This document shows, in pieces, positions 34,979 through 42,948 of a DNA stretch of 48,637 nt; the stretch's first letter is position 1; each line of letters begins with the position of its first letter. The notes under the pieces are model-generated. The model was not told the origin of the DNA. It made no database searches and saw nothing but the letters and a program-made list of their open reading frames with translations. Source of the DNA: Paraglaciecola hydrolytica. Its GTDB lineage: Bacteria > Pseudomonadota > Gammaproteobacteria > Enterobacterales > Alteromonadaceae. Position numbers and translations under genes: made by a program. The DNA lies in NCBI RefSeq assembly GCF_001565895.1, contig NZ_LSNE01000002.1, positions 47,029 to 95,665 on the forward strand, in the 5' to 3' direction.

Positions 34979-37804
34979 ATGCAACAAAGCGTGATGAAAG
35001 CATGGTGGGAATCGTCTCACATGGCTGGTGGCAACGCTGCTTATGTAGAAGAAATGTATGAAGCGTATTTAGATAACGCTCAAAGTGTCTCTGAACAATG
35101 GCGCGCGATTTTCGATAATTTACCGAAAGTTGATGGTGTATCAGTCGAATCAAAACACAGTGTTATTCGTGAACAATTTCGTTCATTAGCTGCATTAGGC
35201 CCCGCAGCCAGAGCTGGTGGCGCAGTCGCTGCAGCTAGCAATAACACCAGTGATGAAAAACAAGTCAAAGTATTGCAGTTAATTAACGCATTCCGATTTC
35301 GTGGTCATCAACATGCCAATCTTGACCCATTACAACTTTGGAAACAGCCCAGAGTTCGGGACTTAGAATTATCTCACCACAATCTTTCCGAGCAAGATTT
35401 TCATACGGTTTATAATGTAGGCTCTTATGCCATAGGTAAAGAAACCTTGCCTTTGGGAGAGTTGTTTCAGTCGCTTAATCGTACCTATTGCGGTTCTATC
35501 GGCACTGAATACATGCACATTACGGATACTGAGCAAAAGCGTTGGTTGCAAAACCGTATAGAGTCAGTGCAAGCTAAACCTGAAATTTCACGTGACGAAA
35601 AAGTCGCTATTTTAAAAGGTTTAGTGGCTGCTGATGGTATGGAAAAATACCTAGGAGCTAAGTTTCCTGGTGCCAAACGCTTTTCGCTAGAAGGTGGTGA
35701 TTCTTTAGTACCTATGCTTAAAGGCCTGATCTCTCATGCGGGCGCTTGTGGTACTAAAGAAGTGGTTATTGGTATGGCCCACCGTGGTCGCCTTAACGTA
35801 CTGGTTAACGTACTAGGTAAAAACCCATCCGTATTGTTTGATGAGTTTGCTGGTAAACATGATCATAGTTTGGGGGCCGGTGATGTAAAATATCACGCGG
35901 GTTACTCATCTGATTTTGCGACGCCAGGTGGTAATGTCCATTTAGCCTTAGCATTTAACCCTTCGCATTTAGAAATCGTTAATCCTGTGGTTATTGGTTC
36001 AGTGCGTGCTCGTTTAGATCGCCGTAACTGTACCGATGGCTCACTCGTATTGCCTATTACTATTCATGGTGATTCGGCGATTGCTGGGCAGGGTGTAGTA
36101 CAAGAAACCTTTAATATGTCACAAACTCGTGGCTTTAAAGTGGGTGGTACTGTACGTATTGTTATCAACAACCAAGTGGGTTTCACAACCTCTAAAACCG
36201 AAGATACCCGTTCTACTCAATATTGTACTGACATCGCTAAAATGGTGCAGGCGCCAATATTACACGTGAATGCTGATGATCCAGAAGCCGTTTTGTTTGT
36301 TACTAAACTAGCCTTAGATTATCGTAACCAGTTTAAACGCGATGTGGTAATTGACTTAGTTTGTTATCGTCGTCATGGTCACAATGAAGCTGACGAGCCT
36401 AATGCCACTCAGCCATTGATGTATCAAAAAATTAAAAAACATCCTGTACCGCGTGAACTTTACGCTGATCAGTTGGTGGCCGAAGGCAGTATCGAAGCTC
36501 ATGAAATTGAAAAATTGATAAGCGATTATCGTGCAGCCCTTGATCATGGAGCCTGTGTCTTAGAAGAATGGCGTCCAATGACTGAACACTCTGTCGATTG
36601 GAGTCCTTATCTTGGCCATGACTGGGATATGACTTATGCGGGTGATATTAGTGTCGAGAAGCTCAAAGAGTTAGGTACTAAGTTGTGTACTTATCCCCAA
36701 GACTACGAACTTCAGTCGCGCGTCGCTAAAATATATCAAGATCGTGAGTCTATGATTGCCGAAGAAAAGCCTCTGGATTGGGGGATGGCAGAAAACCTTG
36801 CTTATGCGTCTATTGTCGAATCAGGCAATAAAATACGTATGACAGGTCAGGATTCAGGTCGTGGTACTTTCTTCCACAGGCACGCCGTATTACATAATCA
36901 AAAAGATGGCTCTGCGCACATGCCGTTGGCACATATCAGTGCTGAGCAAGGTAAAATTGAAATCTTTGATTCGGTATTATCTGAAGCTGCGGTTTTGGCG
37001 TTTGAATTTGGTTATGCCACAGCAGAGCCAGGTTGTTTAACGATTTGGGAAGCGCAATTTGGTGATTTTGCCAACGGTGCCCAAGTGGTAATCGATCAAT
37101 TCCTTAGCTCAGGTGAAGCAAAATGGGGACGCCTTTGTGGTTTGACTCTATTATTGCCACATGGCTATGAAGGTCAAGGTCCTGAGCATAGCTCGGCGAG
37201 ATTAGAACGCTTTTTACAAATGAGTGCGGATCACAATTGGCAAGTGTGTGTACCTTCTACACCTGCTCAAGTTTTTAACATGTTACGCCGTCAAATCTTG
37301 CGTCCTACACGTAAGCCATTGATAGTTATGTCGCCTAAGTCTTTGTTGCGTCATCCTTTAGCTGTTTCGTCGATGGAAGAATTGGCCGAAGGTGTATTTC
37401 ACAATGTTATTGGTGAAGTGGATGAACTAGATCCGAAGCAAGTAAAACGTGTTGTTATGTGTTCTGGTAAGGTCTATTACGACTTACTTGAGCAACGTCG
37501 CAAAAATGAACAAACTGATGTGGCGATAATACGAATTGAACAGTTATATCCATTCCCACAAGCGCAAATTCTTGAAGTCGTGAGTCAGTTTAGTCATGTT
37601 AACGACTGGGTCTGGTGTCAGGAAGAACCTCAAAACCAAGGTGCTTGGTATTGTAGCCAACATAATTTTTGGTCCTGTATACCAGAAAGCGCTAAGTTGA
37701 AATACGCTGGCCGGGATGCATCTGCTTCTCCTGCAGTAGGGTATATTTCCGTTCACAACCAACAGCAAGCTGACTTGATAGCAGATGCATTAACGATTAA
37801 ATAA
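34979..37804 (+). CDS. sucA: 2-Oxoglutarate dehydrogenase E1 component
   Basis: Thiamine-diphosphate enzyme that decarboxylates 2-oxoglutarate and acylates the lipoyl group of SucB. The 941 residues are near the E. coli length (933). Landmarks in order: an N-terminal SucB-binding segment (YVEEMYEAYLDNAQSV), FRFRGHQHANLDPL, GMAHRGRLNVLVNVLGK, HGDSAIAGQGVVQETFNMS, the HINADDPEAV-like VNADDPEAV, RRHGHNEADEP and the C-terminal QEEPQNQGAW. GGGACGACA precedes the ATG. A nine-base gap separates it from sucB. Confidence 0.97.
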   Translation: MQQSVMKAWWESSHMAGGNAAYVEEMYEAYLDNAQSVSEQWRAIFDNLPKVDGVSVESKHSVIREQFRSLAALGPAARAGGAVAAASNNTSDEKQVKVLQLINAFRFRGHQHANLDPLQLWKQPRVRDLELSHHNLSEQDFHTVYNVGSYAIGKETLPLGELFQSLNRTYCGSIGTEYMHITDTEQKRWLQNRIESVQAKPEISRDEKVAILKGLVAADGMEKYLGAKFPGAKRFSLEGGDSLVPMLKGLISHAGACGTKEVVIGMAHRGRLNVLVNVLGKNPSVLFDEFAGKHDHSLGAGDVKYHAGYSSDFATPGGNVHLALAFNPSHLEIVNPVVIGSVRARLDRRNCTDGSLVLPITIHGDSAIAGQGVVQETFNMSQTRGFKVGGTVRIVINNQVGFTTSKTEDTRSTQYCTDIAKMVQAPILHVNADDPEAVLFVTKLALDYRNQFKRDVVIDLVCYRRHGHNEADEPNATQPLMYQKIKKHPVPRELYADQLVAEGSIEAHEIEKLISDYRAALDHGACVLEEWRPMTEHSVDWSPYLGHDWDMTYAGDISVEKLKELGTKLCTYPQDYELQSRVAKIYQDRESMIAEEKPLDWGMAENLAYASIVESGNKIRMTGQDSGRGTFFHRHAVLHNQKDGSAHMPLAHISAEQGKIEIFDSVLSEAAVLAFEFGYATAEPGCLTIWEAQFGDFANGAQVVIDQFLSSGEAKWGRLCGLTLLLPHGYEGQGPEHSSARLERFLQMSADHNWQVCVPSTPAQVFNMLRRQILRPTRKPLIVMSPKSLLRHPLAVSSMEELAEGVFHNVIGEVDELDPKQVKRVVMCSGKVYYDLLEQRRKNEQTDVAIIRIEQLYPFPQAQILEVVSQFSHVNDWVWCQEEPQNQGAWYCSQHNFWSCIPESAKLKYAGRDASASPAVGYISVHNQQQADLIADALTIK

Positions 37805-37813
37805 GGAACCAGT

Positions 37814-39304
37814 ATGACTATTGATATTAAAGTACCGGTATTGCCAGAATCAGTAGCAGATGCGTCTATCGCTACATGGCATGTTGCTGTAGGTGATAAA
37901 GTTAGTCGCGATCAGAGTTTGGTTGATATTGAAACCGACAAAGTTGTACTTGAAGTGGTTGCACCAGCTGATGGTGTAGTGAGTGAAATTCTTTTTGCAC
38001 AAGGTGACACTGTTCTTGGTGAACAGGTTATCGCTAAATTCGAATCCGGTGCCAGCGCTGCAAAAACAAGCAGTGCTCCAGCTCCTAGTAAAGCAGATAC
38101 ATCTAATAAAAAAGGTGAAGCAGTGGAAATTAAGGTACCTGTACTGCCCGAATCAGTGGCAGATGCGACAATAGCGACTTGGCATGTTAAGCCTGGTGAA
38201 GCCATTTCTCGTGACCAAAATTTGGTTGATATTGAAACCGATAAGGTCGTTTTAGAAGTAGTAGCACCTGCCGATGGTATGTTGAGTGAAATTCTGGCTG
38301 AAGAAGGCGCCACGGTAAATGGAGAGCAAGTTATTGCCCATTTCACTGCAGGTACTTTACCTGCTGCTAGTGGTGCACCAGCCAAAGCCGAGTCAGCAGC
38401 TCCTGCCGCTGAAGAAAATGATGCATTGAGCCCGTCAGTTAGACGTTTGCTTGCTGAAAAAGGCCTTGATGCTACCAAGATCAAAGGCACAGGCAAAGGC
38501 GGTCGTGTTACAAAAGAAGACGTTGAGAAATTCTTGCAAGCACCAGCACCTTCTACAGCAAAAGCAGGTTCAGCGGCTCCAGTACCTGCATTAGCCTTAG
38601 GTAATCGTACTGAAAAACGTGTACCTATGACACGTTTACGTAAAACCATTGCTACACGTTTGTTAGAATCTAAAAACAGCACAGCGATGTTAACGACCTT
38701 CAACGAAGTTAACATGAAACCCATCATGGACTTACGCAAACAATATCAAGACAGTTTTGAAAAACGTCATGGTATCCGTTTAGGTTTTATGTCGTTTTAT
38801 GTTAAAGCCGTAACTGAAGCTTTAAAACGCTTCCCAGAAGTGAATGCCTCAATTGATGGTGATGATATTTGTTATCACAACTATTTTGACATCTCGATTG
38901 CGGTGTCTACACCTCGTGGCTTAGTGACGCCAATCTTACGTGATTGTGATGCTCTCGGTATGGCTGGAATTGAATCGGGTATTCGTGACCTCGCACTTAA
39001 AGGTCGTGATGGCAAGTTGACCATGGAAGATATGCAAGGCGGTAACTTTACCATTACTAACGGTGGTGTGTTTGGTTCGTTGTTGTCTACGCCCATTATC
39101 AATCTGCCACAAAGTGCGATTTTAGGTATGCATAAAATTCAAGACAGACCAATGGCTGTAAATGGCAAAGTAGAAATATTGCCTATGATGTATTTAGCAC
39201 TTTCTTATGATCACCGGATCATCGACGGCAAAGAGTCGGTCGGTTTCTTGGTAACCATTAAAGAAATGCTGGAAGACCCTACACGTCTATTATTGGACGT
39301 GTAA
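37814..39304 (+). CDS. sucB: Dihydrolipoamide succinyltransferase (E2) with two lipoyl domains
   Basis: Core of the 2-oxoglutarate dehydrogenase complex, transferring the succinyl group to CoA. There are two tandem lipoyl domains (about 2-77 and 104-178), each with an attachment lysine in [15 protein letters not shown] (K43 and K144). They are joined by an Ala/Ser/Lys linker. A subunit-binding domain follows ([21 protein letters not shown]...GRVTKEDV), then the catalytic domain with its active-site histidine in [10 protein letters not shown]. Length is 496 against 405 for single-lipoyl E. coli SucB; the extra length is the second lipoyl domain. The two domains are nearly the same in sequence, which implies duplication within the gene. 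A weak terminator follows. Confidence 0.96.
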   Translation: MTIDIKVPVLPESVADASIATWHVAVGDKVSRDQSLVDIETDKVVLEVVAPADGVVSEILFAQGDTVLGEQVIAKFESGASAAKTSSAPAPSKADTSNKKGEAVEIKVPVLPESVADATIATWHVKPGEAISRDQNLVDIETDKVVLEVVAPADGMLSEILAEEGATVNGEQVIAHFTAGTLPAASGAPAKAESAAPAAEENDALSPSVRRLLAEKGLDATKIKGTGKGGRVTKEDVEKFLQAPAPSTAKAGSAAPVPALALGNRTEKRVPMTRLRKTIATRLLESKNSTAMLTTFNEVNMKPIMDLRKQYQDSFEKRHGIRLGFMSFYVKAVTEALKRFPEVNASIDGDDICYHNYFDISIAVSTPRGLVTPILRDCDALGMAGIESGIRDLALKGRDGKLTMEDMQGGNFTITNGGVFGSLLSTPIINLPQSAILGMHKIQDRPMAVNGKVEILPMMYLALSYDHRIIDGKESVGFLVTIKEMLEDPTRLLLDV

Positions 39305-39312
39305 TAAAAGAA

Positions 39313-39340
39313 GATGGGTGGGAGGTTAAACTCACCCATC
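39313..39340 (+). other. Hairpin after sucB
   Basis: GATGGGTG and CACCCATC pair over eight bases around a 12-base loop, eight bases past the sucB stop. Only ATTTTG follows, so termination would be partial. Probably sets the 3' end of a sucAB message. Confidence 0.5.
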
Positions 39341-39378
39341 ATTTTGCCGTTTTCTACATTAAGAACGGCCCCAAAATC

Positions 39379-39403
39379 AAGCTGCTAATTAGCGGTTTTT
39401 TTC
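39379..39403 (+). terminator. Internal terminator between sucB and sucC
   Basis: CTGCT and AGCGG (one wobble) extend to an eight-pair stem with two flanking A-T pairs, followed by seven T. It lies 25 bases before sucC. Together with the hairpin before it, it should reduce read-through from sucAB into sucCD; sucCD may then depend in part on another promoter, which I cannot identify. Confidence 0.5.
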
Positions 39404-39427
39404 TTAATTAAAACGGATAGATAAACC

Positions 39428-40594
39428 ATGAATTTGCATGAATATCAAGGCAAGCAGCTATTCAAAGAGTATGGCTTACCAGTTTCTGAAGGTTTCGCTT
39501 GTGATACTCCTGAAGCAGCGGCTGAAGCAGCTGACAAAATTGGCGGAACTGAGTGGGTTGTTAAGTGTCAAGTACACGCAGGCGGTCGCGGTAAAGCTGG
39601 CGGTGTTAAGTTAGTTAAATCTAAAGATGAAATCAAAGCTTTTGCGCAAAAATGGCTTGGTCAAAACTTAGTGACTTTTCAGACTGACGAAAAAGGTCAG
39701 CCAGTATCTAAAATCCTAGTTGAGTCTTGTACTGATATCGCTGATGAGCTGTATTTAGGTGCTGTAGTTGACCGTACTTCACGTCGTATCGTGTTTATGG
39801 CTTCTACTGAAGGTGGTGTTGAAATTGAGACTGTTGCTCATGAAACACCTGAAAAAATCCTTAAAGCTGAAATCGATCCTATCGTTGGTGCTCAACCTTA
39901 TCAAGCCCGTGAAATGGCGTTTAAATTAGGCCTGCAAGGCGTTCAAATTAAACAGTTCACGCAAATTTTCCTAGGTTTGGCAAAAATGTTTGTTGACCTA
40001 GATATTGCTTTAATTGAAATCAATCCTTTGGTTATTAAAGCAGATGGCAACATTCACTGTTTAGATGCCAAAGTGGCTATTGATGGCAACGCGGCTTATC
40101 GCCAACCTAAAGTGCGCGCAATGCACGATCCATCACAAGATGATGCTCGTGAAGCTGAAGCCGCTAAATGGGAACTTAACTATGTGGCCCTAGACGGCAA
40201 CGTAGGTTGTATGGTTAACGGCGCCGGTCTTGCTATGGGTACGATGGATATTGTTAACCTACACGGTGGCAAACCAGCTAACTTCCTAGATGTTGGCGGC
40301 GGTGCAACTAAACAACGTGTTGCTGAAGCATTCAAAATCATCTTATCTGACAGCAATGTTAAAGCGGTATTGGTTAACATCTTTGGTGGCATCGTACGTT
40401 GTGACATGATCGCTGAAGGTATTATCGGTGCAGTTAAAGAAGTGGGTGTAAACGTTCCTGTTGTGGTTCGTCTTGAAGGTACTAACGCTGAACTAGGCCG
40501 TGAAGTGCTAGCTAAGTCTGGCCTTGATATCATTGCTGCAAGCAGTTTAACTGATGCAGCTCAGCAAGTTGTTAAAGCCGCGGAGGGCAAATAA
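39428..40594 (+). CDS. sucC: Succinyl-CoA synthetase beta subunit
   Basis: ATP-grasp subunit that binds nucleotide and succinate and couples CoA release to ATP or GTP formation. [36 protein letters not shown] and the C-terminal [16 protein letters not shown] are the family signatures. 388 residues equal the E. coli length. AAAACGGATAGATAAACC precedes the ATG. The last base of its stop is the first of sucD (TAATG), giving translational coupling. Confidence 0.98.
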   Translation: MNLHEYQGKQLFKEYGLPVSEGFACDTPEAAAEAADKIGGTEWVVKCQVHAGGRGKAGGVKLVKSKDEIKAFAQKWLGQNLVTFQTDEKGQPVSKILVESCTDIADELYLGAVVDRTSRRIVFMASTEGGVEIETVAHETPEKILKAEIDPIVGAQPYQAREMAFKLGLQGVQIKQFTQIFLGLAKMFVDLDIALIEINPLVIKADGNIHCLDAKVAIDGNAAYRQPKVRAMHDPSQDDAREAEAAKWELNYVALDGNVGCMVNGAGLAMGTMDIVNLHGGKPANFLDVGGGATKQRVAEAFKIILSDSNVKAVLVNIFGGIVRCDMIAEGIIGAVKEVGVNVPVVVRLEGTNAELGREVLAKSGLDIIAASSLTDAAQQVVKAAEGK

Positions 40595-41466
40595 TGTCTA
40601 TATTAATTAATAAAGACACCAAAGTTATCTGTCAGGGTTTTACTGGTGGTCAGGGAACTTTTCACTCTGAGCAAGCGATTGCTTATGGTACAAAAATGGT
40701 TGGTGGTGTTACGCCTGGTAAAGGCGGTACAACCCATTTAGATCTTCCGGTATTTAATACAGTACGTGAAGCAGTACAAGCAACAGGCGCAACTGCCTCT
40801 GTTATCTATGTACCTGCAGCGTTTTGTAAAGATTCTATCGTTGAAGCAGCTGATGCCGGTATCGAGTTGATCATTTGTATCACTGAAGGTATTCCGACTA
40901 TCGACATGTTGTTTGTGAAAGAGTATTTGAACGTTAAAGGCGTTCGTATGATCGGTCCAAACTGCCCAGGCGTAATCACTCCTGGTGAATGTAAAATCGG
41001 TATCATGCCTGGTCATATTCATAAGCCTGGTAAAGTCGGTATCGTTTCACGTTCAGGTACTCTGACCTATGAAGCAGTAAAACAAACGACTGACGAAGGT
41101 TTTGGTCAATCAACTTGTGTTGGTATAGGTGGTGATCCTATCCCTGGTTCAAACTTTATCGACATTTTGAAATTGTTCCAAGACGATCCTCAAACTGAAG
41201 CTATTGTCATGATAGGTGAAATCGGTGGTTCAGCAGAAGAAGAAGCCGCCGCATTTATCAAAGCTAACGTGACTAAACCTGTTGTTTCTTATATCGCAGG
41301 TGTAACTGCACCTGCTGGAAAACGTATGGGCCATGCTGGCGCCATTATTTCTGGCGGCCAAGGTACGGCTGATGAGAAATTTAAAGCTTTAGAAGACGCC
41401 GGTGTTAAAACCGTACGCTCTTTAGCTGATATTGGTAAAGGCTTACGCGAAGTTACTGGTTGGTAA
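40594..41466 (+). CDS. sucD: Succinyl-CoA synthetase alpha subunit
   Basis: Carries the phosphohistidine intermediate, H247 in [13 protein letters not shown], and the CoA-binding domain ([22 protein letters not shown]). [20 protein letters not shown] is conserved. 290 residues against 289 in E. coli. Last gene of the sdh-suc block, closed by a strong terminator. Confidence 0.98.
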   Translation: MSILINKDTKVICQGFTGGQGTFHSEQAIAYGTKMVGGVTPGKGGTTHLDLPVFNTVREAVQATGATASVIYVPAAFCKDSIVEAADAGIELIICITEGIPTIDMLFVKEYLNVKGVRMIGPNCPGVITPGECKIGIMPGHIHKPGKVGIVSRSGTLTYEAVKQTTDEGFGQSTCVGIGGDPIPGSNFIDILKLFQDDPQTEAIVMIGEIGGSAEEEAAAFIKANVTKPVVSYIAGVTAPAGKRMGHAGAIISGGQGTADEKFKALEDAGVKTVRSLADIGKGLREVTGW

Positions 41467-41489
41467 TACGCCTTTTCTAGTTATACAAG

Positions 41490-41515
41490 AACCCGCCAAC
41501 TGGCGGGTTTTTTTT
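41490..41515 (+). terminator. Terminator of the sdh-suc operon
   Basis: AACCCGCC and GGCGGGTT stem with a four-base loop and eight following T, 23 bases past the sucD stop. Its T-run overlaps the stop codon of the convergent cupin-like gene. Confidence 0.92.
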
Positions 41516-42581
41516 ATTTTATCTGACTGGCCAACCACTGATGAATAAAATGGCTCACTGGCTTTGCTTGTTCCCCTAATATGCCTTGAGCTGCTTTGGG
41601 GATATGGGCTATGGCACTTTCATCCTGATTAAATAGATAATGTTGCATGATACTTTGCCAGGCTTGTTGTTGATCTATTGGCATGTTTTTGAACGCCTGC
41701 AATGCATGGATCAACATAGGAAAGGGCAACTGACTGGAAACATAGTTATCACTCCACCAGTAATTAATAAGCACGTTAAAGGGGGATAACGACTCAACAT
41801 GGTGCCACCAAGGAGTGGGTATGTATATCGCATCACCAGCTTCTAATTCTACAGACAATGCGTTGGCATAGGCTTGTTCATATAGAGGGAATTGGCTTAA
41901 ATCTGGGGCGCGTAAATTAACTAGACTGATGGGTTGTCCGGCTGGAGTAAAGTCTAGTGGACCGATATAGAGATTCTTAATTTGTTCTGGCTGAAACAAA
42001 GTGAAACGCCTTTTACCAGCGGCTACTACGGCAATATTATTTGCTTCATCAAAGTGTGCAGGGACAGTTACCTTGTTACCAATCCAAATAAATGATTGGG
42101 TATTTGGCAGTAATTTATTAGGTAGCTGGGCAATAAGTTCAGGATAATTTTGTTTAAGGCTCACAGACTGCAAGCAATACCGCGTTTTATTATCCTTTTC
42201 TAACATAAGATCGATGCTGTCACTTAATGTACTATTTTTGACAGTAAAGTTTTTACCACTCAAGTCATGGTTATAAAAAAGTCGCCCCAAGGTATCTTCT
42301 GGCAGACTGATTAACTTTAACTTTTGTTGATGATCAAAACCCTTTAAATATTCAGCGGCTAGAGCAAGGGATTGTTGTGATTTTTTAACTATTTCCCAAT
42401 CGGCGGCAAAATTTTTGAGTATCAGAGGTTGATAACTTTGATTAATTTTTTCGTTAAAATTATCTATCGTTACGTCACTCACACTAGCTGGAGAGGGGAG
42501 GTTTTCTAATTTGGCTAATTCAGCCTGACGTTTTTTGAGCATAGTTTTAAACTGTAGGTAAACACCTAACAACGGTAGCAT
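41514..42581 (-). CDS. Cupin-like (JmjC-type) protein of TonB/halogenase loci
   Basis: A 355-residue cytoplasmic protein with a cupin_8/JmjC core. The iron-binding HxD is in PAHFDEANNIAVV and the distal histidine is in PTPWWHHVESL. IWIGNKVTVPAHFD and GKRRFTLFQPEQ are family runs of 2-oxoglutarate/Fe(II) oxygenases such as the Pass1-like proteins found beside TonB receptors and tryptophan halogenases in Xanthomonas, Caulobacter and Alteromonadales. A hydroxylase role is likely, the substrate unknown. It is divergent from the receptor gene across a 367-base gap with two operator-like sites. Met14 is an alternative start; neither has a strong ribosome site. Confidence 0.85.
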   Translation of the reverse strand: MLPLLGVYLQFKTMLKKRQAELAKLENLPSPASVSDVTIDNFNEKINQSYQPLILKNFAADWEIVKKSQQSLALAAEYLKGFDHQQKLKLISLPEDTLGRLFYNHDLSGKNFTVKNSTLSDSIDLMLEKDNKTRYCLQSVSLKQNYPELIAQLPNKLLPNTQSFIWIGNKVTVPAHFDEANNIAVVAAGKRRFTLFQPEQIKNLYIGPLDFTPAGQPISLVNLRAPDLSQFPLYEQAYANALSVELEAGDAIYIPTPWWHHVESLSPFNVLINYWWSDNYVSSQLPFPMLIHALQAFKNMPIDQQQAWQSIMQHYLFNQDESAIAHIPKAAQGILGEQAKPVSHFIHQWLASQIK

Positions 42582-42772
42582 ATTTTATTATTCAATAGGC
42601 AATACAACTGCTTGAATCGATGCTGATGCATTCGTATTCAAACTGTACATAGTCTTATCTTTGGATTTTCTCAACAATAAGCCACTCATTTAACTCACGG
42701 ATTAACAAGCCATTTACATTTTGATGTTGAGTTTTCTTCATGAAGTTCTGATGTTTTATTTGTGAGGGGTTC

Positions 42773-42818
42773 TGAATACGTATGCATTAAGTCAGGGCCA
42801 CTTTTGAATACGTATGCA
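42773..42818. promoter_or_regulatory. Two identical LacI-type operator-like sites
   Basis: TGAATACGTATGCA occurs twice (42773-42786 and 42805-42818), start to start 32 bases apart, about three helix turns. Each is a near-perfect palindrome around a central CG, the hallmark of LacI-family operators. They lie between the divergent cupin-like and TonB receptor genes. A possible promoter (TTGAGC at 42824-42829, 18 bases, TAGGAT at 42848-42853) follows. A CTTCATGAAG palindrome (42736-42745) is also present. The rest of the 367-base gap shows nothing else I recognise. Confidence 0.65.
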
Positions 42819-42948
42819 ATGCATTGAGCAATGAGTCGTACTGCCTGTAGGATCCTGTCTAGAACAACAAAAGTGTAACAATTGAAAACAGTTTATTAAC
42901 GTTTTCAACTAATTACATCTTTAACTTTCAAAAGCACGGGACTCACAC

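Noticed and set aside
37912-38739. 275-codon open frame on the minus strand inside sucB
   Set aside because: It is antisense to the lipoyl and linker regions of a clear sucB; low-complexity Ala/Ser translation, no ribosome site.
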